DNA of 64,000 bases from Microdochium bolleyi (GCA_001566295.1 KQ964246.1:3844001-3908000); one strand, 5' to 3'; shown: positions 33,196-44,697, counted from the first letter of the stretch. Numbers and translations are program-made. The notes: generated from the sequence alone by a model not told the origin.

Positions 33196-35692
33196 CTAGA
33201 CCTCTGCGATGGGGAAGATATTTGTCCAGTTCACGTTGTCAGCAAACACTGCGTCAAGCCCAGAAAAGTTATGGTCGACAAAGAGGTGTTCGCCGTCTCC
33301 GGCGCGAGGCGCGGAACCAGCTTGCATGTCAACGGCATACGGAGACGTCATCGTCGATGGCGTGCTTGCGGCGTCCCATGATCTGTTCCCTGCTGTGGGA
33401 ACGATGTGTTGCCCTGTGCTAGGATCTTCCCGCTGGCCCCCAGTGTTTCCACCTAGGTTACTGCTCAACCCATCAGGCCTTGCCGACCGGCGGTGCCGTC
33501 GTTCTGTCTGCTTGGCAACATAATTGGAGGTGATTTTGCGCAGGAAAGATGCTTGCATGGTGCAGCTTGCGTGAGCCGGCGAAGGTACACTCTGGCTCAA
33601 TGTGAGGGCAGCCATTTCAATAGCTTGCATTACCTCGGCTTCAATAGGCTCAGTGACAGATGGAGAGCTCGATAGCAGTAGCTAAGAGTGCCAGAATCCA
33701 GGTGTTAGCAACCTCCGCTCGTCAAATCGTGGGCGACGCAAGAGCACAGAAGCGAGCACAGCACCTGCTCCGGACTCACCTTGATGAGAAATTTGGCGCA
33801 ATAAGCTGTCATTACGTGGACCGAGTCTTGGGCCAGATGAGCATGCTCTGAATGCCGGCAGATCAAGCGCAACATCTCAATCGCACTTGAGAAGGTGGTC
33901 CAGAATGCTGCTAGATGGAGGTCGATCTGGGCATTCCGTCGTAACAAAACTGCCTGCAAAGGGAGTGAGAACAGCTGCAATCGCAGATGAGCGCCGTAGA
34001 AGGAGATCAAGAACGGATGGCAGCTCTCTGAGCAGGTCTCGTCAGTACTGCGGGTGGATCAAGTGCAAAGAGAGAAATTCGAGAGGGACGGTTACCTTGA
34101 GAAACGCCCTGGATCCATCTAACCTCCCATTCGTCAATCCTGCCCTTGAGGATGGCAAGGAAGGAGTCCAGCAGGTGGGCATGCCCGCCATCATTGCTGG
34201 CACTTCGTGGGCCAAGCAGCTTCAGGACCTCGGAGCTCAGAAGGCGCAAAGTGACGAACGCCCCGAGAAGCTGGTCGCCCGGCGTGGCGGAGGGGTCCTG
34301 ACACCAGGCTTCTATGGACTCTATGAAATTGCTCCGCTCGATCATCCAGGGTTTGCCGGTCTGGAGACTCATGCTGTCCCACTAATCAGTGTCCTGCAAT
34401 ATTCGTATGGCAAGAGGTAGGCTCACCTTCGATCGTAGACGAAAAGGATGTACCAGGTCCTTTGAATATTTCGAGCTTCTAGCCGCGATAAGTCGCTTCT
34501 CAACGTGGTGCCGCCGGAGGCCGGGTACCTGGGCAGTCTGTGCCAGCCAAGCTCCATTCCCATCCGGACCGCGTACCCCAGCGAGATCCATGCACGGTTG
34601 TCTTCGGGCTTCTTCCAGTAGGTCAGGACCATGACTGCCTGGACAGTCTCGGTGGACTTGTAGCCTTGACGAAAACTGGTGGTCAACAGGTCTTCGGCAT
34701 GATCGATAAGTCGCTCATAAAGCGGCGGATCAGTCCCTTTCGCCGCTACCGCCAGCACTGCCGACGTGAGAAATGAAGAGCGTTGCCGGACATAGCCTAA
34801 AGTATGTAGCTTTGGGTCTAGCTGATTTATGAAGGGATTCTGTTTGAGCATGAAGCTGCACGACACGGTATGGCAGGCTGTTAGCACTCGGGTGATACAA
34901 GGGACTATCCGTATGCGAACGCGCTCCGCCATACATGTGGTGGACACACCTTGAGAAGAGATCTGAAGCAACAGAGAGCGATGTGAGACCCAGTTTGATG
35001 GGGTCTTCGGGAGGAATCGCTGGCGATGACGTCTCCTTCCTCACACTGGACACTGGTGGGACCGGCGGGTGATCTACGGCATTGAGGATGTTCCGAAGAG
35101 AGAACTGCCCGTGAGTTGCTGCATGTTCAAGCAGACCGGAGGGCTGCAAAGCCCCAGTTTGCCAGTCGGCATTGTCCTGGACACTCTGGCCTCTGGAAGA
35201 TGATGTGGCCGACTGCCTGCCCTCAGTGCCATCGTGGGCATCCGTGGTGGGTACGGAATTGTGAGACTGCCGCACTGGTCTTTTTCTTATCGCAATGCTA
35301 CACTCGCGTGTTGGCATCAGTCTCAAAACAACAGGCGCAGGGGATGCACAATCATGTGGAACTGACCGGGTGCCAGGCTTGCGGCCTCGGCGATGTTCCT
35401 GGAACACGCAGTCGAGTGACTTGGTCGAGCAACGACGGCACTTGTTCGGGTCTTGGCTAGAGGGCATGCACTTCATCTTGATCTTTCTGCAGGCCAGACA
35501 TGCATTGGACCCGGTCGTGGTGCCCAGCCTGGCGCTTCCGGGGGTCACCTGGCCGGCATGCTGAGGCGTGTGGACAGTCCTAAGGGCCCTTGTCAATTTC
35601 CAGTCTAGGGCAGCGCGGCTGCAAGGCTTCGAGGTGAATCATCGGACGACTCACGGCAATGACTGGGTGCCGCCGTGGTTGGTTGACTGCAT
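33196..35692 (-). CDS. Zn2Cys6 zinc-cluster transcription factor with Fungal_trans domain
   Basis: This gene encodes a nuclear regulator of about 702 residues. Introns are 35654-35580, 34949-34856, 34426-34374, 34095-34028 and 33779-33682. The first exon (MQSTNHGGTQSLP) is inferred because the zinc-cluster exon has no ATG of its own. The binuclear cluster is C-x2-C-x6-C-x9-C-x2-C-x6-C (CLACRKIKMKC then CRRCSTKSLDC) followed by HRRGRKPGTR. A further 69 bp in-frame intron just after that motif (GTCAGT to TGTAG) is likely but does not change the frame. The middle homology region has TSAVLAVAAKG, QAVMVLTYWK, GMELGWHRL and the exon join YDRSMSLQTGKPWM, all classic Fungal_trans blocks. It is divergent from the aldo-keto reductase gene (463 bp apart). 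Target genes are unknown. Confidence 0.85.
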
Positions 35693-36155
35693 TGGGCTGG
35701 CGACGTGACATGGGCGTTCGACCGAGGCGGGAGTGCGAGTGCGGAGGAGAGGATGCCGGTGTTCAAACATGAGCGTGGAAATGGCCGTGAAGTGGGTAAG
35801 AGGCCGGCGGGGCCGATGACGACCTGACTGGCCGAGGCGATACAACGAGTGGGCCGTTCCTGCCCTGTGAGACGAGGGTCTGGGATGTCTTGATGTTTGA
35901 ACACCGGTGCCCCGCCACGGCGACGGGACACCGGACGTCGGATGCATCGTCATGCGCAGACCTTCGTAGCGCTCGAAACAAGTTGCTGCTGCGCTCCGAG
36001 CCGTGGTATCATCTGTGCGTCTCTTATCAAGCAGTTCTTCTTGCAGCAGTTCACAGGGTGTGAGGCACTCCCATCCCTTCTCGACACCTCCCCGCTCCAT
36101 CATCACCCCAAGTCACGACAGGCGCGTAGCGTCGCAGCTGCCACATCCTGCCGCC
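35693..36155. other. Divergent promoter of zinc-cluster factor and aldo-keto reductase
   Basis: These 463 bp contain no recognisable TATA box or strong inverted CGG repeat. Both start codons face away from it. Confidence 0.5.
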
Positions 36156-38060
36156 ATGGCCATCTCCAACGTGGCCAAGGCCAAGAGCGCCCATGTCAAC
36201 ATGATGACCGACACAATCCTCAACAACATGGAGCCCCAGGGCCTGCGCATCATCATGCGCTCTCTGCTCGCCGCACACCCAGAGATCACTGGCACTCTCG
36301 AGGCCGAGACGACACGCTACATCCACGACGCTGCCCTGCCCGCCATCGCAGCCCGTACCTCTGCCGCCAACGGCAGCTCTCCCAGTCTCGGCCAGCTCCA
36401 GAACGACCTGCGTACCGTCAGATGCATGTTGGGCTGCGGGCTTGTGTTGCAAAGTCTCTCCCTTCTCGCCACCCTCGTCTCCCAGGCTTGCAATCTGGCC
36501 CTGCAGAGCACAGCCGACGACAGCAGCGACCTGGATCGGATGCTCGCTGCGACAGACGGTGATGTGGTGCAGACCATGACCGCCATTGAGAAGACGTTGT
36601 TCACGGCGGCTGGTTCGAGGAAGCTCACCGAAGAAGAGCGTGCTTCGATAATGCAGCTCTACCAGGCGCTTCTAGATGCCCTGAGCAAGTGCAAGGCCAG
36701 CGAGAAAGAATACCCATTCGAAAGAGCAGTCATTGTGACTGCGAGCTTGCTCAATGAACAGATGCCCGTATTCGAGCCCAGCAAGGCATTGTTACTTCAG
36801 AACAGCGACAGGAAACAGGCTAAAGAGACTTTCGTCCTGAACGGGCGTACGTTACCTCGCATCTTCTCAGGCCTATGGCAGCTCTCGAGCCCTGCGTGGG
36901 GGTCGGCGCCCACATCAAAGATCATTGCCCAGTTCTCGTCACATGTGGCCAGCGGCTTCACCGCTTTCGACATGGCTGACCACTACGGCGACGCGGAGAT
37001 CCTGGTGGTAAGTGGTGCCCTGGTGCCGAGCAAAAGCGATCACCCACTAATTCGATTGGGCAGGGCAAATTCCTCTCGTCCTACCCTTCAAGGAGTGCTA
37101 TCTTCGCCGCGACCAAGTACTGTGTCTTCCACCCCATGAAGATCACTCGCGAAGCCGTTCAGAACAACATCACCGAGAGGTGTCGCCGCCTCCAGGTCGA
37201 GCAAATCGACCTTCTCCAATTCCATTGGCAGTTTGTAAGTGGTGAAGCTGCTCCATGCGGATGTGTTAAAACACTTTGGCTAACCTTGCAACTTGTGGCG
37301 GCAGTACAATGACCCAGGGTACCTTGACGCGATACGCTTCATCACCCAAGACAAGCGCGTGGCTGCCCTTGGTCTTTGCAACTTTGACACGGAACACATG
37401 GAAAAGACTCTTCAACAAGGGGTCAAGATCCACAGCAACCAGGTCCAGGTCAGTGACATTTTTCAGTCATCCGCCAACTCCGCGAGTAATTGACTTATAC
37501 ATATATGGCTCGGCAGTTCTCCCTGATCGACTCCAGACCCACTGTCCGCATGGGCAAGGTGTGCGAAACCCACGATGTCAAGCTCTTGACGTACGGAACT
37601 CTGGTATGTTCCTGAGATCGTGCCCACTACTTCTCCCATTCCTAACTCTATTATCACTCAGTGCGGCGGCTTCCTTTCCGAAAAGTGGCTCGACCAGCCC
37701 GAGCCAAGTCTGTATGACGAAGCCGTGACGCCCAGCCAGCGCAAGTACTACGGCGTGATCCGAGCCTGGGGCGATTGGACGCTGTTCCAGGAGCTTCTTC
37801 GCACCCTCAAGTCTATCGCCACTAAGCACTCCGTGGATGTATCCAACGTCGCGACACGCTGGGTTCTCGATTTTCCCTATGTTGGAGCAGTGATCGTTGG
37901 CGCGAGAATGGGCATCAGTGAGCACACAAACGAGAACCTCGCCAGCTTTGGATGGAGACTAGACGAGGAGGACCAGGCTGCCATTGACAGCGTTCTTGGC
38001 AAGAGCCGGAGGCTGGAAATGTTTGAAGCCATGGGTGACTGTGGTGGAGAGTACAGATAA
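36156..38060 (+). CDS. Aldo-keto reductase with a 230-residue N-terminal helical domain
   Basis: This gene encodes a 550-residue protein. Introns are 37008-37063, 37235-37304, 37449-37516 and 37604-37661. Residues from about 235 on form an NADPH-dependent aldo-keto reductase: FSGLWQLSSPAWG, the catalytic Asp272 and Tyr277 in FDMADHYGDAE, Lys in FAATKYC and His in LLQFHWQF, then LGLCNFD, HSNQVQFSLID and the cofactor-binding VGAIVGAR-like AVIVGARMGISEHTNEN. All four catalytic residues are present. Residues 1-230 are not part of an aldo-keto reductase. They are predicted helical (MEPQGLRIIMRSLLAAHPEI, LRTVRCMLGCGLVLQSLSLL) and sit in one exon with the start of the reductase, so the fusion is real in this sequence. 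I do not recognise that domain. Confidence 0.88.
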
Positions 38061-38398
38061 TGGGGGTCGAGCTTGCCTCGGTGGGCAATTCCAAACTCTG
38101 GATCTGCCTCAATTCACGATACACTAGTGTCCAACCCACCCTTTCCCATCACCACAACGCATCAATCTTTGGGACCAATGACCAGAACCCACAGCCAACG
38201 TTCGATCGACTTTGGTCACGAGAGGCGGAGCCGCACAATTTAAGAGAACACGGCCAATCTTTTTTCTTTGACGGCCTGCACAATGACAGAAACTGGTGAC
38301 GTGCCTGGCTCTGGACCACGACATCAGCATTCATCGACAGATTCACAAGGGCACCAAAAGTATACCAGCGACAACCATACCGGTCCCAGAGCGTTGTG
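38061..38398. other. Short intergenic spacer
   Basis: These 338 bp between two genes on the plus strand contain the promoter of the next gene. No clear motif seen. Confidence 0.5.
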
Positions 38399-39181
38399 AT
38401 GGCAGACTCCTTATGGATAGACGATGCAATGTTAGAGCCTGCGCTGACGGATTCCGAGACTCTCGATGATGACGACGACCGCAACGATAGAATGGATATG
38501 CTGTGGTACGCATCCCCTTCAGATGCCGTCAGGATGGCCGGGCTCGAAACAACAGCTTCGCGTCCTGATACAGCAGTACAGCGCTCTACAACAGACGGAG
38601 ATGCAGGACCTACGCCCTCGTATTCCGCAACCATGGCCACAGCAACATCCATGATTGTTCAAATATCAGATGCGGACAATCTCAGCATGCCCGAACGGCC
38701 GCCCCTCACACTCCCCACTGATATCGAGGACTCGGTCGACGCCCTCAAGTACATCGGCTTCACCCCACGGAGAGCTGCAGAGCTCTGGGCCGGCTGGAAC
38801 ACGGTCCTCCGTAGAAGCCCTACATCGACCTCCGCTCCTAGTTCCTCCGCCTCGATTTCCAACATCAGCCGCACATCTTTCATCAGCTGGGTCCTGTCGC
38901 AGCTCAGCGACTTCGGCGGTGACGAGCGCTTTCAGTACGAGGACGAGTGGAAGGCGTACATGAGAGCCGAGGGCCTTTCGGCTGACTTCCAGGAACGAGT
39001 GTGGGAGCCATTCTTCGCGTGCTTCCGGCAGCATTACTCATGCAAGGAGTATGTTGTCTACACGATCAAGAGTCGGTACGAGGAACTCCAGAACGTACGG
39101 TCTGACAACCGGGAGAGCCTGCAGGCTGCGCACAGGGCGAGGACGAGGGCCACACATCGGTGGAATAGGATTATGATGTAG
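38399..39181 (+). CDS. Hypothetical protein, no recognised domain
   Basis: This intronless frame encodes a 260-residue protein. I do not recognise a family. The first 90 residues are acidic and Ser/Thr-rich (LDDDDDRNDRMD) and look disordered. Residues about 100-245 look folded and helical: IEDSVDALKYIGFTPRRAAE, LWAGWNTVL, a Ser-rich loop, TSFISWVLSQLSDFGGDE and FFACFRQHYSCKEYVVYTIK. The C-terminus is basic (AHRARTRATHRWNRIMM). No signal peptide or membrane segment is visible, so a cytosolic or nuclear place is likely. The amino-acid composition and open length support a real gene. Confidence 0.65.
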   Translation: MADSLWIDDAMLEPALTDSETLDDDDDRNDRMDMLWYASPSDAVRMAGLETTASRPDTAVQRSTTDGDAGPTPSYSATMATATSMIVQISDADNLSMPERPPLTLPTDIEDSVDALKYIGFTPRRAAELWAGWNTVLRRSPTSTSAPSSSASISNISRTSFISWVLSQLSDFGGDERFQYEDEWKAYMRAEGLSADFQERVWEPFFACFRQHYSCKEYVVYTIKSRYEELQNVRSDNRESLQAAHRARTRATHRWNRIMM

Positions 39182-39719
39182 CAAGGTTACCAGATGACTA
39201 CGTGTGTTTGGGTGATCCAGACGTATGATAAAGGAAAAGTGGTCAGCATAACAGCCTCGACAAAAAGAGGTCGTGTATGATATGGCGAACATTGGACAGT
39301 CCTCGTGATGGCAACGAGGCAATTATATCTATAACGAGATAGATACACCGAACACACCACTTTCCGTACCACTTTCCGGCGACATGACCGCAGCATCAGC
39401 CCCCGTGAACAACCAGAGTCAGAGAATGTGTTCTATATTCATTATCCAGATTCGATCTGTGACTTTACCAATTCTCATAATTCCATGTCCAAGTTCCAGC
39501 TTTTGCAATCTGCCCAGTGTTTCGCTCCGCGAAATTAATTCCAAGCTCAAATCTTCCCAACATTCCACTAAAAAAAAGAAAAACGCCCATTCCCAAGAAA
39601 CCCGTGCATGTCAATAACATGCCATTACCGTCGACACATTTAGAATCCACCTTTTTTTGCCTGTTTATTATCCTTAACGTCTTTTCTCCTCAGGCGACAC
39701 CCGGTGATTTCCCATCCTT
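39182..39719. other. Convergent intergenic region
   Basis: This 538 bp AT-rich stretch with A-runs and T-runs (about 39570 and 39650) is typical of fungal 3' flanks. No gene seen. Confidence 0.5.
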
Positions 39720-40832
39720 TCACGCCTTTGCAGCAGCAGCTCCTCCTTTGCGGAGACTCTTCCCCCTCTCCAGCAGTCCCAGATCCCACCACCCATCAAC
39801 CAGGCCGAAGAGCGTCTGCCGGACCGTCTTGGTCCTCTTGACACCACTGCCACTGCCACTGCCACTACCACTGCCACCCTTCTCAGAGAAACCGGCTCCG
39901 TTGGCTGGCGTGAGGGGCGTGACGTCCTCGTACTCGTCGTCATCGCCGATGTCGCTGACGCCCTGGAAGCGCGCGCTGCGGCTGCTCCCGGGCGGCTTGA
40001 TGTCCACGAGGACGGCTTTCTGGGCAGCGGCCTGCTGCGCCGACGAGGAGCGGAACGACGTCATGCGCAGGATTATCTTGCCGATTGGGATTCCCAGGGC
40101 GTCGCGCGGGGAGAGGCCCGTGATGCCGCCGCCGGCGCTGCGAGGGGAGCGAGGGGAGGTGGTGTTGTTGTTACTATGGTTGTTGCCGCGACCGCGGGTA
40201 GCAGCTGGGCGGCCGGGAGTGACTGGCGTGAACCCGTCGTCATCATTGTCCTCCTCGTCTTCATGATGGTTGTTGCGGGCAGAGGAAGAGAAAGGGGAGG
40301 TGTTGATGCGCGCCGGAGCCGGGGGCGCAGCGGGGTGGTGCATGATGGGGATGAACCCGGCCTCGGCGACCGCTGAGGTCGGCACGCCCTCGCCAGGGCT
40401 GTCGCTCAGCGTCGGGGCGCCGTAGGGCACGATGCGCAGCGTTGGCGGCGGGTTGGACAGCGGCATCGGTGGGCGGCGTTGTTGCTGTGCGGCGCCGCCA
40501 CCAGTCAACGAGCGACTGCCGACAGGAGGACCGGTGAAGGTGTTGACGGAGGCCGTGCTACTGGAGTGCACGACGATCGTGGGGACAGGAGGGAGAACTG
40601 GGGCAGGAGCAGGATAGGAAACAGAAGGAGAGAAGAGAGAGTGATCACCGCCAGGGGATCTCAGGATAGGGAAGAGCCCCCTCTTGCGCTCGGGGGGCAC
40701 GGGCACCGTCGCCGCTGTCGGTGGTGGCGGGAAGTACGGGACTCGTGGTTGTGCAGCGCCAGTCGGGCTGAGGACCTTGGTGCCCAGAGCACCACCACCA
40801 CCACCACCAGCAACGACAGCGCCCGCGCGCCC
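39720..40832 (-). CDS. In-frame 370-codon tail after the TAG of the MARVEL-like gene
   Basis: This frame starts at the codon just after the TAG at 40835-40833 and continues in the same frame for 370 codons to a stop at 39722-39720. It has no ATG near its beginning (first Met about residue 120), so it cannot be an ordinary separate gene. It reads like a cytosolic tail. The beginning is Pro/Gly-rich, the middle acidic (EDEEDNDDDGFTPVTPGRP) and the end conserved-looking (VKRTKTVRQTLFGLVDGWWD, then LLERGKSLRKGG), with a GS-repeat linker. It could be reached by stop-codon readthrough. A very short 36 bp in-frame intron (40868-40833, GTACCG to GCTAG) or a nonsense mutation or sequence error would also explain it. 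The tail itself is probably protein-coding. Confidence 0.6.
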   Translation of the reverse strand, partial: GRAGAVVAGGGGGGALGTKVLSPTGAAQPRVPYFPPPPTAATVPVPPERKRGLFPILRSPGGDHSLFSPSVSYPAPAPVLPPVPTIVVHSSSTASVNTFTGPPVGSRSLTGGGAAQQQRRPPMPLSNPPPTLRIVPYGAPTLSDSPGEGVPTSAVAEAGFIPIMHHPAAPPAPARINTSPFSSSARNNHHEDEEDNDDDGFTPVTPGRPAATRGRGNNHSNNNTTSPRSPRSAGGGITGLSPRDALGIPIGKIILRMTSFRSSSAQQAAAQKAVLVDIKPPGSSRSARFQGVSDIGDDDEYEDVTPLTPANGAGFSEKGGSGSGSGSGSGVKRTKTVRQTLFGLVDGWWDLGLLERGKSLRKGGAAAAKA

Positions 40833-41489
40833 CTAGCCCTCAATGTCCTTGGGCGCGGGAGCCGGTACACCGCCAGGACCCTTGATGCGGCGCCACAGCC
40901 CCGCGGAGACTATGGACGAGAAGGCGAAGAGGACGCACAGGGCGATGCTGAGGCCCCAGACCGCCTTGATCTGGTAGCAGTGCGGCTGGTCCTGGGCGTA
41001 GAAGCCGAGCAGGTCGACAGGGAGGGGCTTGGCGGTGGCGGCGGCGGCGATGGCGCGCGAGGCGTAGGAGCCGACGGAGGAGGTACCGGTGCTGGAGACG
41101 GAGAGGGTGAGGGTCGACATTGCTGGGGCCGCGGCGGACTTTTCGGGGAGCACGTCGCAGTTTAGCAGGGACAGGGGACCCGGCTTGCCGAGGGTGGCGG
41201 CGACGACGATGGTGGCGATGAGCATGAGGCCGTCGACGGCGCAGCCGACCAGGAGGGGCAGGAGGCTGTCGTAGTAGAGGATGTACGAGACGACGACGTA
41301 GAGCACGGCGATGCTGGAGACGGCGATGGTGCCGACGAGGACCTCGGGGACGGCGCGCTGGCTGACGACGATCTCGTCGATGAAGCGGCCCGTCAGACCG
41401 ATGACGGTGACGAGCGACACAAACTGTGCGAGCCGCATGGTCGTGTAGGCCACGCCGAGGGCGCCGAGCTGCGGGGCCTGGAAGCGCAT
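40833..41489 (-). CDS. MARVEL-like four-transmembrane protein
   Basis: This frame encodes 218 residues up to a TAG stop (context GGC TAG GGG). Four hydrophobic helices are visible: near residues 15-40 (TMRLAQFVSLVTVIGLTG), 48-72, 78-105 and 175-205 (AVWGLSIALCVLFAFSSI). A long extracellular loop with two Cys and a Ser/Thr-rich segment lies between helices 3 and 4. This is the MARVEL/PalI-type tetraspan layout common in fungi. The frame is open another 70 codons upstream of the chosen Met without an ATG, so a spliced upstream start is possible. Downstream, the frame continues after the stop as a long tail. The membrane part is sound; the family is inferred from topology. Confidence 0.72.
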   Translation of the reverse strand: MRFQAPQLGALGVAYTTMRLAQFVSLVTVIGLTGRFIDEIVVSQRAVPEVLVGTIAVSSIAVLYVVVSYILYYDSLLPLLVGCAVDGLMLIATIVVAATLGKPGPLSLLNCDVLPEKSAAAPAMSTLTLSVSSTGTSSVGSYASRAIAAAATAKPLPVDLLGFYAQDQPHCYQIKAVWGLSIALCVLFAFSSIVSAGLWRRIKGPGGVPAPAPKDIEG

Positions 41490-42834
41490 CTTGAGCGGAA
41501 TCGGGCTGTCGAGGTCGGTGATCAGGGACAGGCTGGGGCGGGTCGAGTTGGAAGTCCGGGTCGCGAGGCGGGCCGGCGGGTATGGGATGTTCGCGGGGAT
41601 GTTCGTGGAAGGAATTTTGGCGGAGTGGGTGTCGCGGTCCGTGGAGAGGACTGCGGGCGTGGAGAAGAAGAAATGGGACTCGTGATTGAGGAGGAATCAC
41701 TGTTCAGTGAGATTCGTGCACGTCGAGGGTTGAAAAGGACTGGAAACGTGGAAGGGAAACAAGAAGAAGTCGTCGGCGTCGAAGATGCGAATCGGCACAG
41801 GGAAACACAGTTGACCCCGAAGCTTTTTGAAAAGTCGTAAAGACAAGAGATAGGAGACGTCAAGCCTGAAGGAAGAGATTGAGAGACGAGAGAGATGAGA
41901 GTGACTCTAGGAAACAAGGAAAGACCTAGGAAAATAAAGGGAAAGAAAACCACAAGGAAAAGATTGTGAGTTTGCTGTTTAGTTGATGATGGAGGAGGCA
42001 GGAGACCAGAAGGAGTGCATCGGCCAGAGAGGAGCAGGTCTTATATGTCATCTGGGCCATGCAGCCCGCATCGGCAATCAGCAAAGACGCACTGTCGATC
42101 TGTATTGTTGCTCTGCGGCCGCGTCAAGCGGGCCAATTCGAGCGGTACCTGCGTCTGCCTGCGCGCGCCTGCATCCTGCATGGCGGCCAGTGGTGAAGTT
42201 GCCGGCCGGGACGGCTGCACGCAATCTGGGCTGGGCGGCTCTGCTGCTATATTTGGCCGCGCCGACGATTTGTATGGCTGTCAGGCCGTCGGCGGCGGTT
42301 GTCGAGCAGGGGGCCTCGAATCAAGAGCCGCTGGGCTGGCCAACCACAGCGCAGGCCGACCCCTGCTCCCGGCCGTACCTTGCAGCTGCCGGGACAGCCC
42401 CACCCGGCCGCCCCACCCCCGGCCCTCCACTCGGATCCGCTCCCCGGACGGTCCAGGCCCACGCCTCAACACGTCGCCCGCCGTGTCAGTAGCCGCGCAG
42501 CTCGATCCATACAGCCCCTCTGGATCTGCTTGCGCGGAAATTAGGGACATTCCGCTTGTTCGTGGTACACTGTGCACTCGTGCTGTTTCGCTGCAAGAGC
42601 TGGTTGGTACATGCAGCCAAGCTGCCGCCTCGCATCGAAGCACCTCTGCGTGCGTCACCTCTGACTCCAAAACCAAAACTTTCACTTCACGTACAATCTG
42701 CCTCATGCACTTGGTGACTGCGAATACTCTAATTGCGGCTGCGTGTTGCTTTCATTCAGTGTCCTAGATGTCGCCGCGGAAAATGAGATTGGTGTATCGC
42801 TTTTGTCTTAGGCCCCATGCTGTACTGTCTCTGC
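41490..42834. other. Intergenic, promoter and leader of MARVEL-like gene
   Basis: This 1.35 kb stretch lies upstream of the MARVEL-like gene and downstream of ent3. The part 41520-41960 is purine-rich on the plus strand, as expected for a pyrimidine-rich leader on the minus strand. The rest is GC-rich without a supported gene. Confidence 0.5.
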
Positions 42835-44697
42835 CTAAAGCAAGTCGCCAAAGCCTCCGGAGTTGTTGTTGTTGCCGCCAGAGCCAGACGCCTGGTTGCT
42901 GGTGCTGGCTGGCGCACCCCATAGTGACGCGCTCGTCTTCTCCTTGGCAAGGTCGCCCATCTTTGGTCCGGAACCCGCAGCCGGTGTCTTCTTCGCGCCG
43001 CCCGATGCGCCCCACAGGTTCGCGAACGGGTCGGCGCCACCAGACGCTGCCGGCTTGGCTGCTGGCGCGGCCGGCCGGTTCAATGCCGACATGCCGGAGG
43101 GGGTCGACGCAGCAGACATCGATGTAGACTTGCCCGCCTGCTGGGGCTGTGCTGAGACCGACTGGAAGTAGTTGACCTGCGCGGCCTGGTAGCCCATGGC
43201 CGGCTTCTGAGCTGGAGGAGACGCCAGCACGTTGCTTGGCGGAGCGCTGAAAGCCGAGTAGTTGGCTCCCGGGGTGCCCCCACTGCTGGGCGGAGGCGGA
43301 GAAATGGACGACATCAAGTCTGAGATGCTCGCCTGCTGCGGTGCAGAGACTGGCTTGGGCTGAACAAAGTGTGCTGTGGACTGTGCAGAAGATGTCATCA
43401 ACGGCGGGGCGATCGAGCTGCTACCAAAGTTCGAGGTTGTAGTTGTTGTAGGCGCGGCCGATTGGAAGTCGTCAAAGTCGTCGTCATCGTCAGCCGGTTT
43501 GGAGAGGGCGCCAAGGGCAGACGAGCCGTTGGACGGCTGTGGGGCGACTGCGGGAATCGAGGTTGTAGCTGGAGCAGGGTCATCGAACGAGAAGAGATCG
43601 ACCTCGGGCTCTTTCTTCTTCGGCGGCTCGGTAGTTCCCACCGTCTTCTTCGTGCCAGGTCGCTCTGTCCTCTCAGGTCGCTTCGATCTCGCGGTGGAGC
43701 TTGACGGCGCGTCGTCAGCCTCGTCATACTCTTCGAACCGATCCCTCGCACCGCCACCACCGCCAGTGTTTGCACTGTTGTCTCTCCAGTCGTCAGTCTG
43801 GCCACCGAAACCACCGCCGTCACCGTACACGCCTCCGGAATAGCCACCATAGCCGCCATTGCCGCTACCGCTACCGCTACCGCCGTAGCCCGCGGATTCG
43901 CTGCCGAAGCCGCCATACCTGCCCCCGCTGCTTCCGCTGGAGAAGCCTCCCCCACCGCCCTCAACACCAGTGTATTTGGCCTTGTTGGCACGGGCCTTTT
44001 TGCGCTCGGAGCGAATCTTTTCCACATCGCCCAGGAGATCGGAAAGCTCTTTTGCTCGGTTTCGGACGTTGATGCCTTGGTCTTTGCCATTCTGGTCGAT
44101 GAAGTGGAACTGGCGCAGCATCTTGAGCAGTGTGATGTGGCCACGAGCATCATCAATGACTCTCTCAGAGCCGTGCTTGATGAGGAATTCGAGGAGCTGC
44201 AGCGCCTTGTAGATTTGCCTCCATTCCTCGGCCGACTTCTCGGTAAATCGTCTATAGATCATGGGCATGATCTCGTTGAGCGTTTGGCTATGCGAGATCG
44301 GGGTCTAGGTTAGCGACCGCTTCAATGAGCTCGAGGCGCTGGTGATCATCGAGACGGCCACCTACTAGTTGAAAGTGCCGTTGGCAATCTCCTGCATTGT
44401 CGTCGACGACGCACCCCAGGGCTCGTTGTTGGTTGCTTCGCGCACCTGCGGCAGTGGATGTCAGGATTAGCTTGGGAAGTGCTAGAGGTTTGAGGGCGGC
44501 AGGGCCACCCACCTTGGACTCCATCTCTGTGAAGTTCATGACGGCTGTGATGATGGATTCGCGTTAGCCTGGCTGTCGCTGTGTGCCGTTGCGGTCGCCC
44601 AGGGGCGCGGCCTACCATTTTGGACCTTGCGCACGCCGGCCTTGAGGTCGTACAAGGTCAGGTTCGAGACCTGATCCTTGAGGCTGTTGAAGTCCAT
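42835..44697 (-). CDS. ent3: ENTH-domain clathrin adaptor Ent3 (epsin-related)
   Basis: This gene encodes a 548-residue phosphoinositide-binding adaptor for clathrin traffic between Golgi and endosomes. Introns are 44615-44545, 44512-44446 and 44365-44288; the small exons rebuild a continuous ENTH domain (residues about 10-155) with NFTEMESKVREATNNEPWGA, YRRFTEKSAEEWRQIYKALQ, LIKHGSERVIDDAR and DQGINVRNRAKEL, closely like yeast Ent3. After it come a Gly/Ser/Tyr-rich stretch, VDLFSFDDPAP, and an acidic DDDDDFDDFQ motif (near residue 335) of the kind that binds AP-1/GGA ear domains. The C-terminus is Pro/Ala/Ser-rich with FANLWG and repeated SLWG, and ends GGFGDLL. It has no UIM repeats, which separates it from Ent1/Ent2 epsins. 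A TCACGTGA box lies upstream. Confidence 0.95.

Noticed and set aside
39840..39885. Short tandem repeat of CACTGC units as a possible noncoding repeat
   Set aside because: It encodes the Gly-Ser linker in the tail frame of the MARVEL-like gene, so it is explained by coding sequence.
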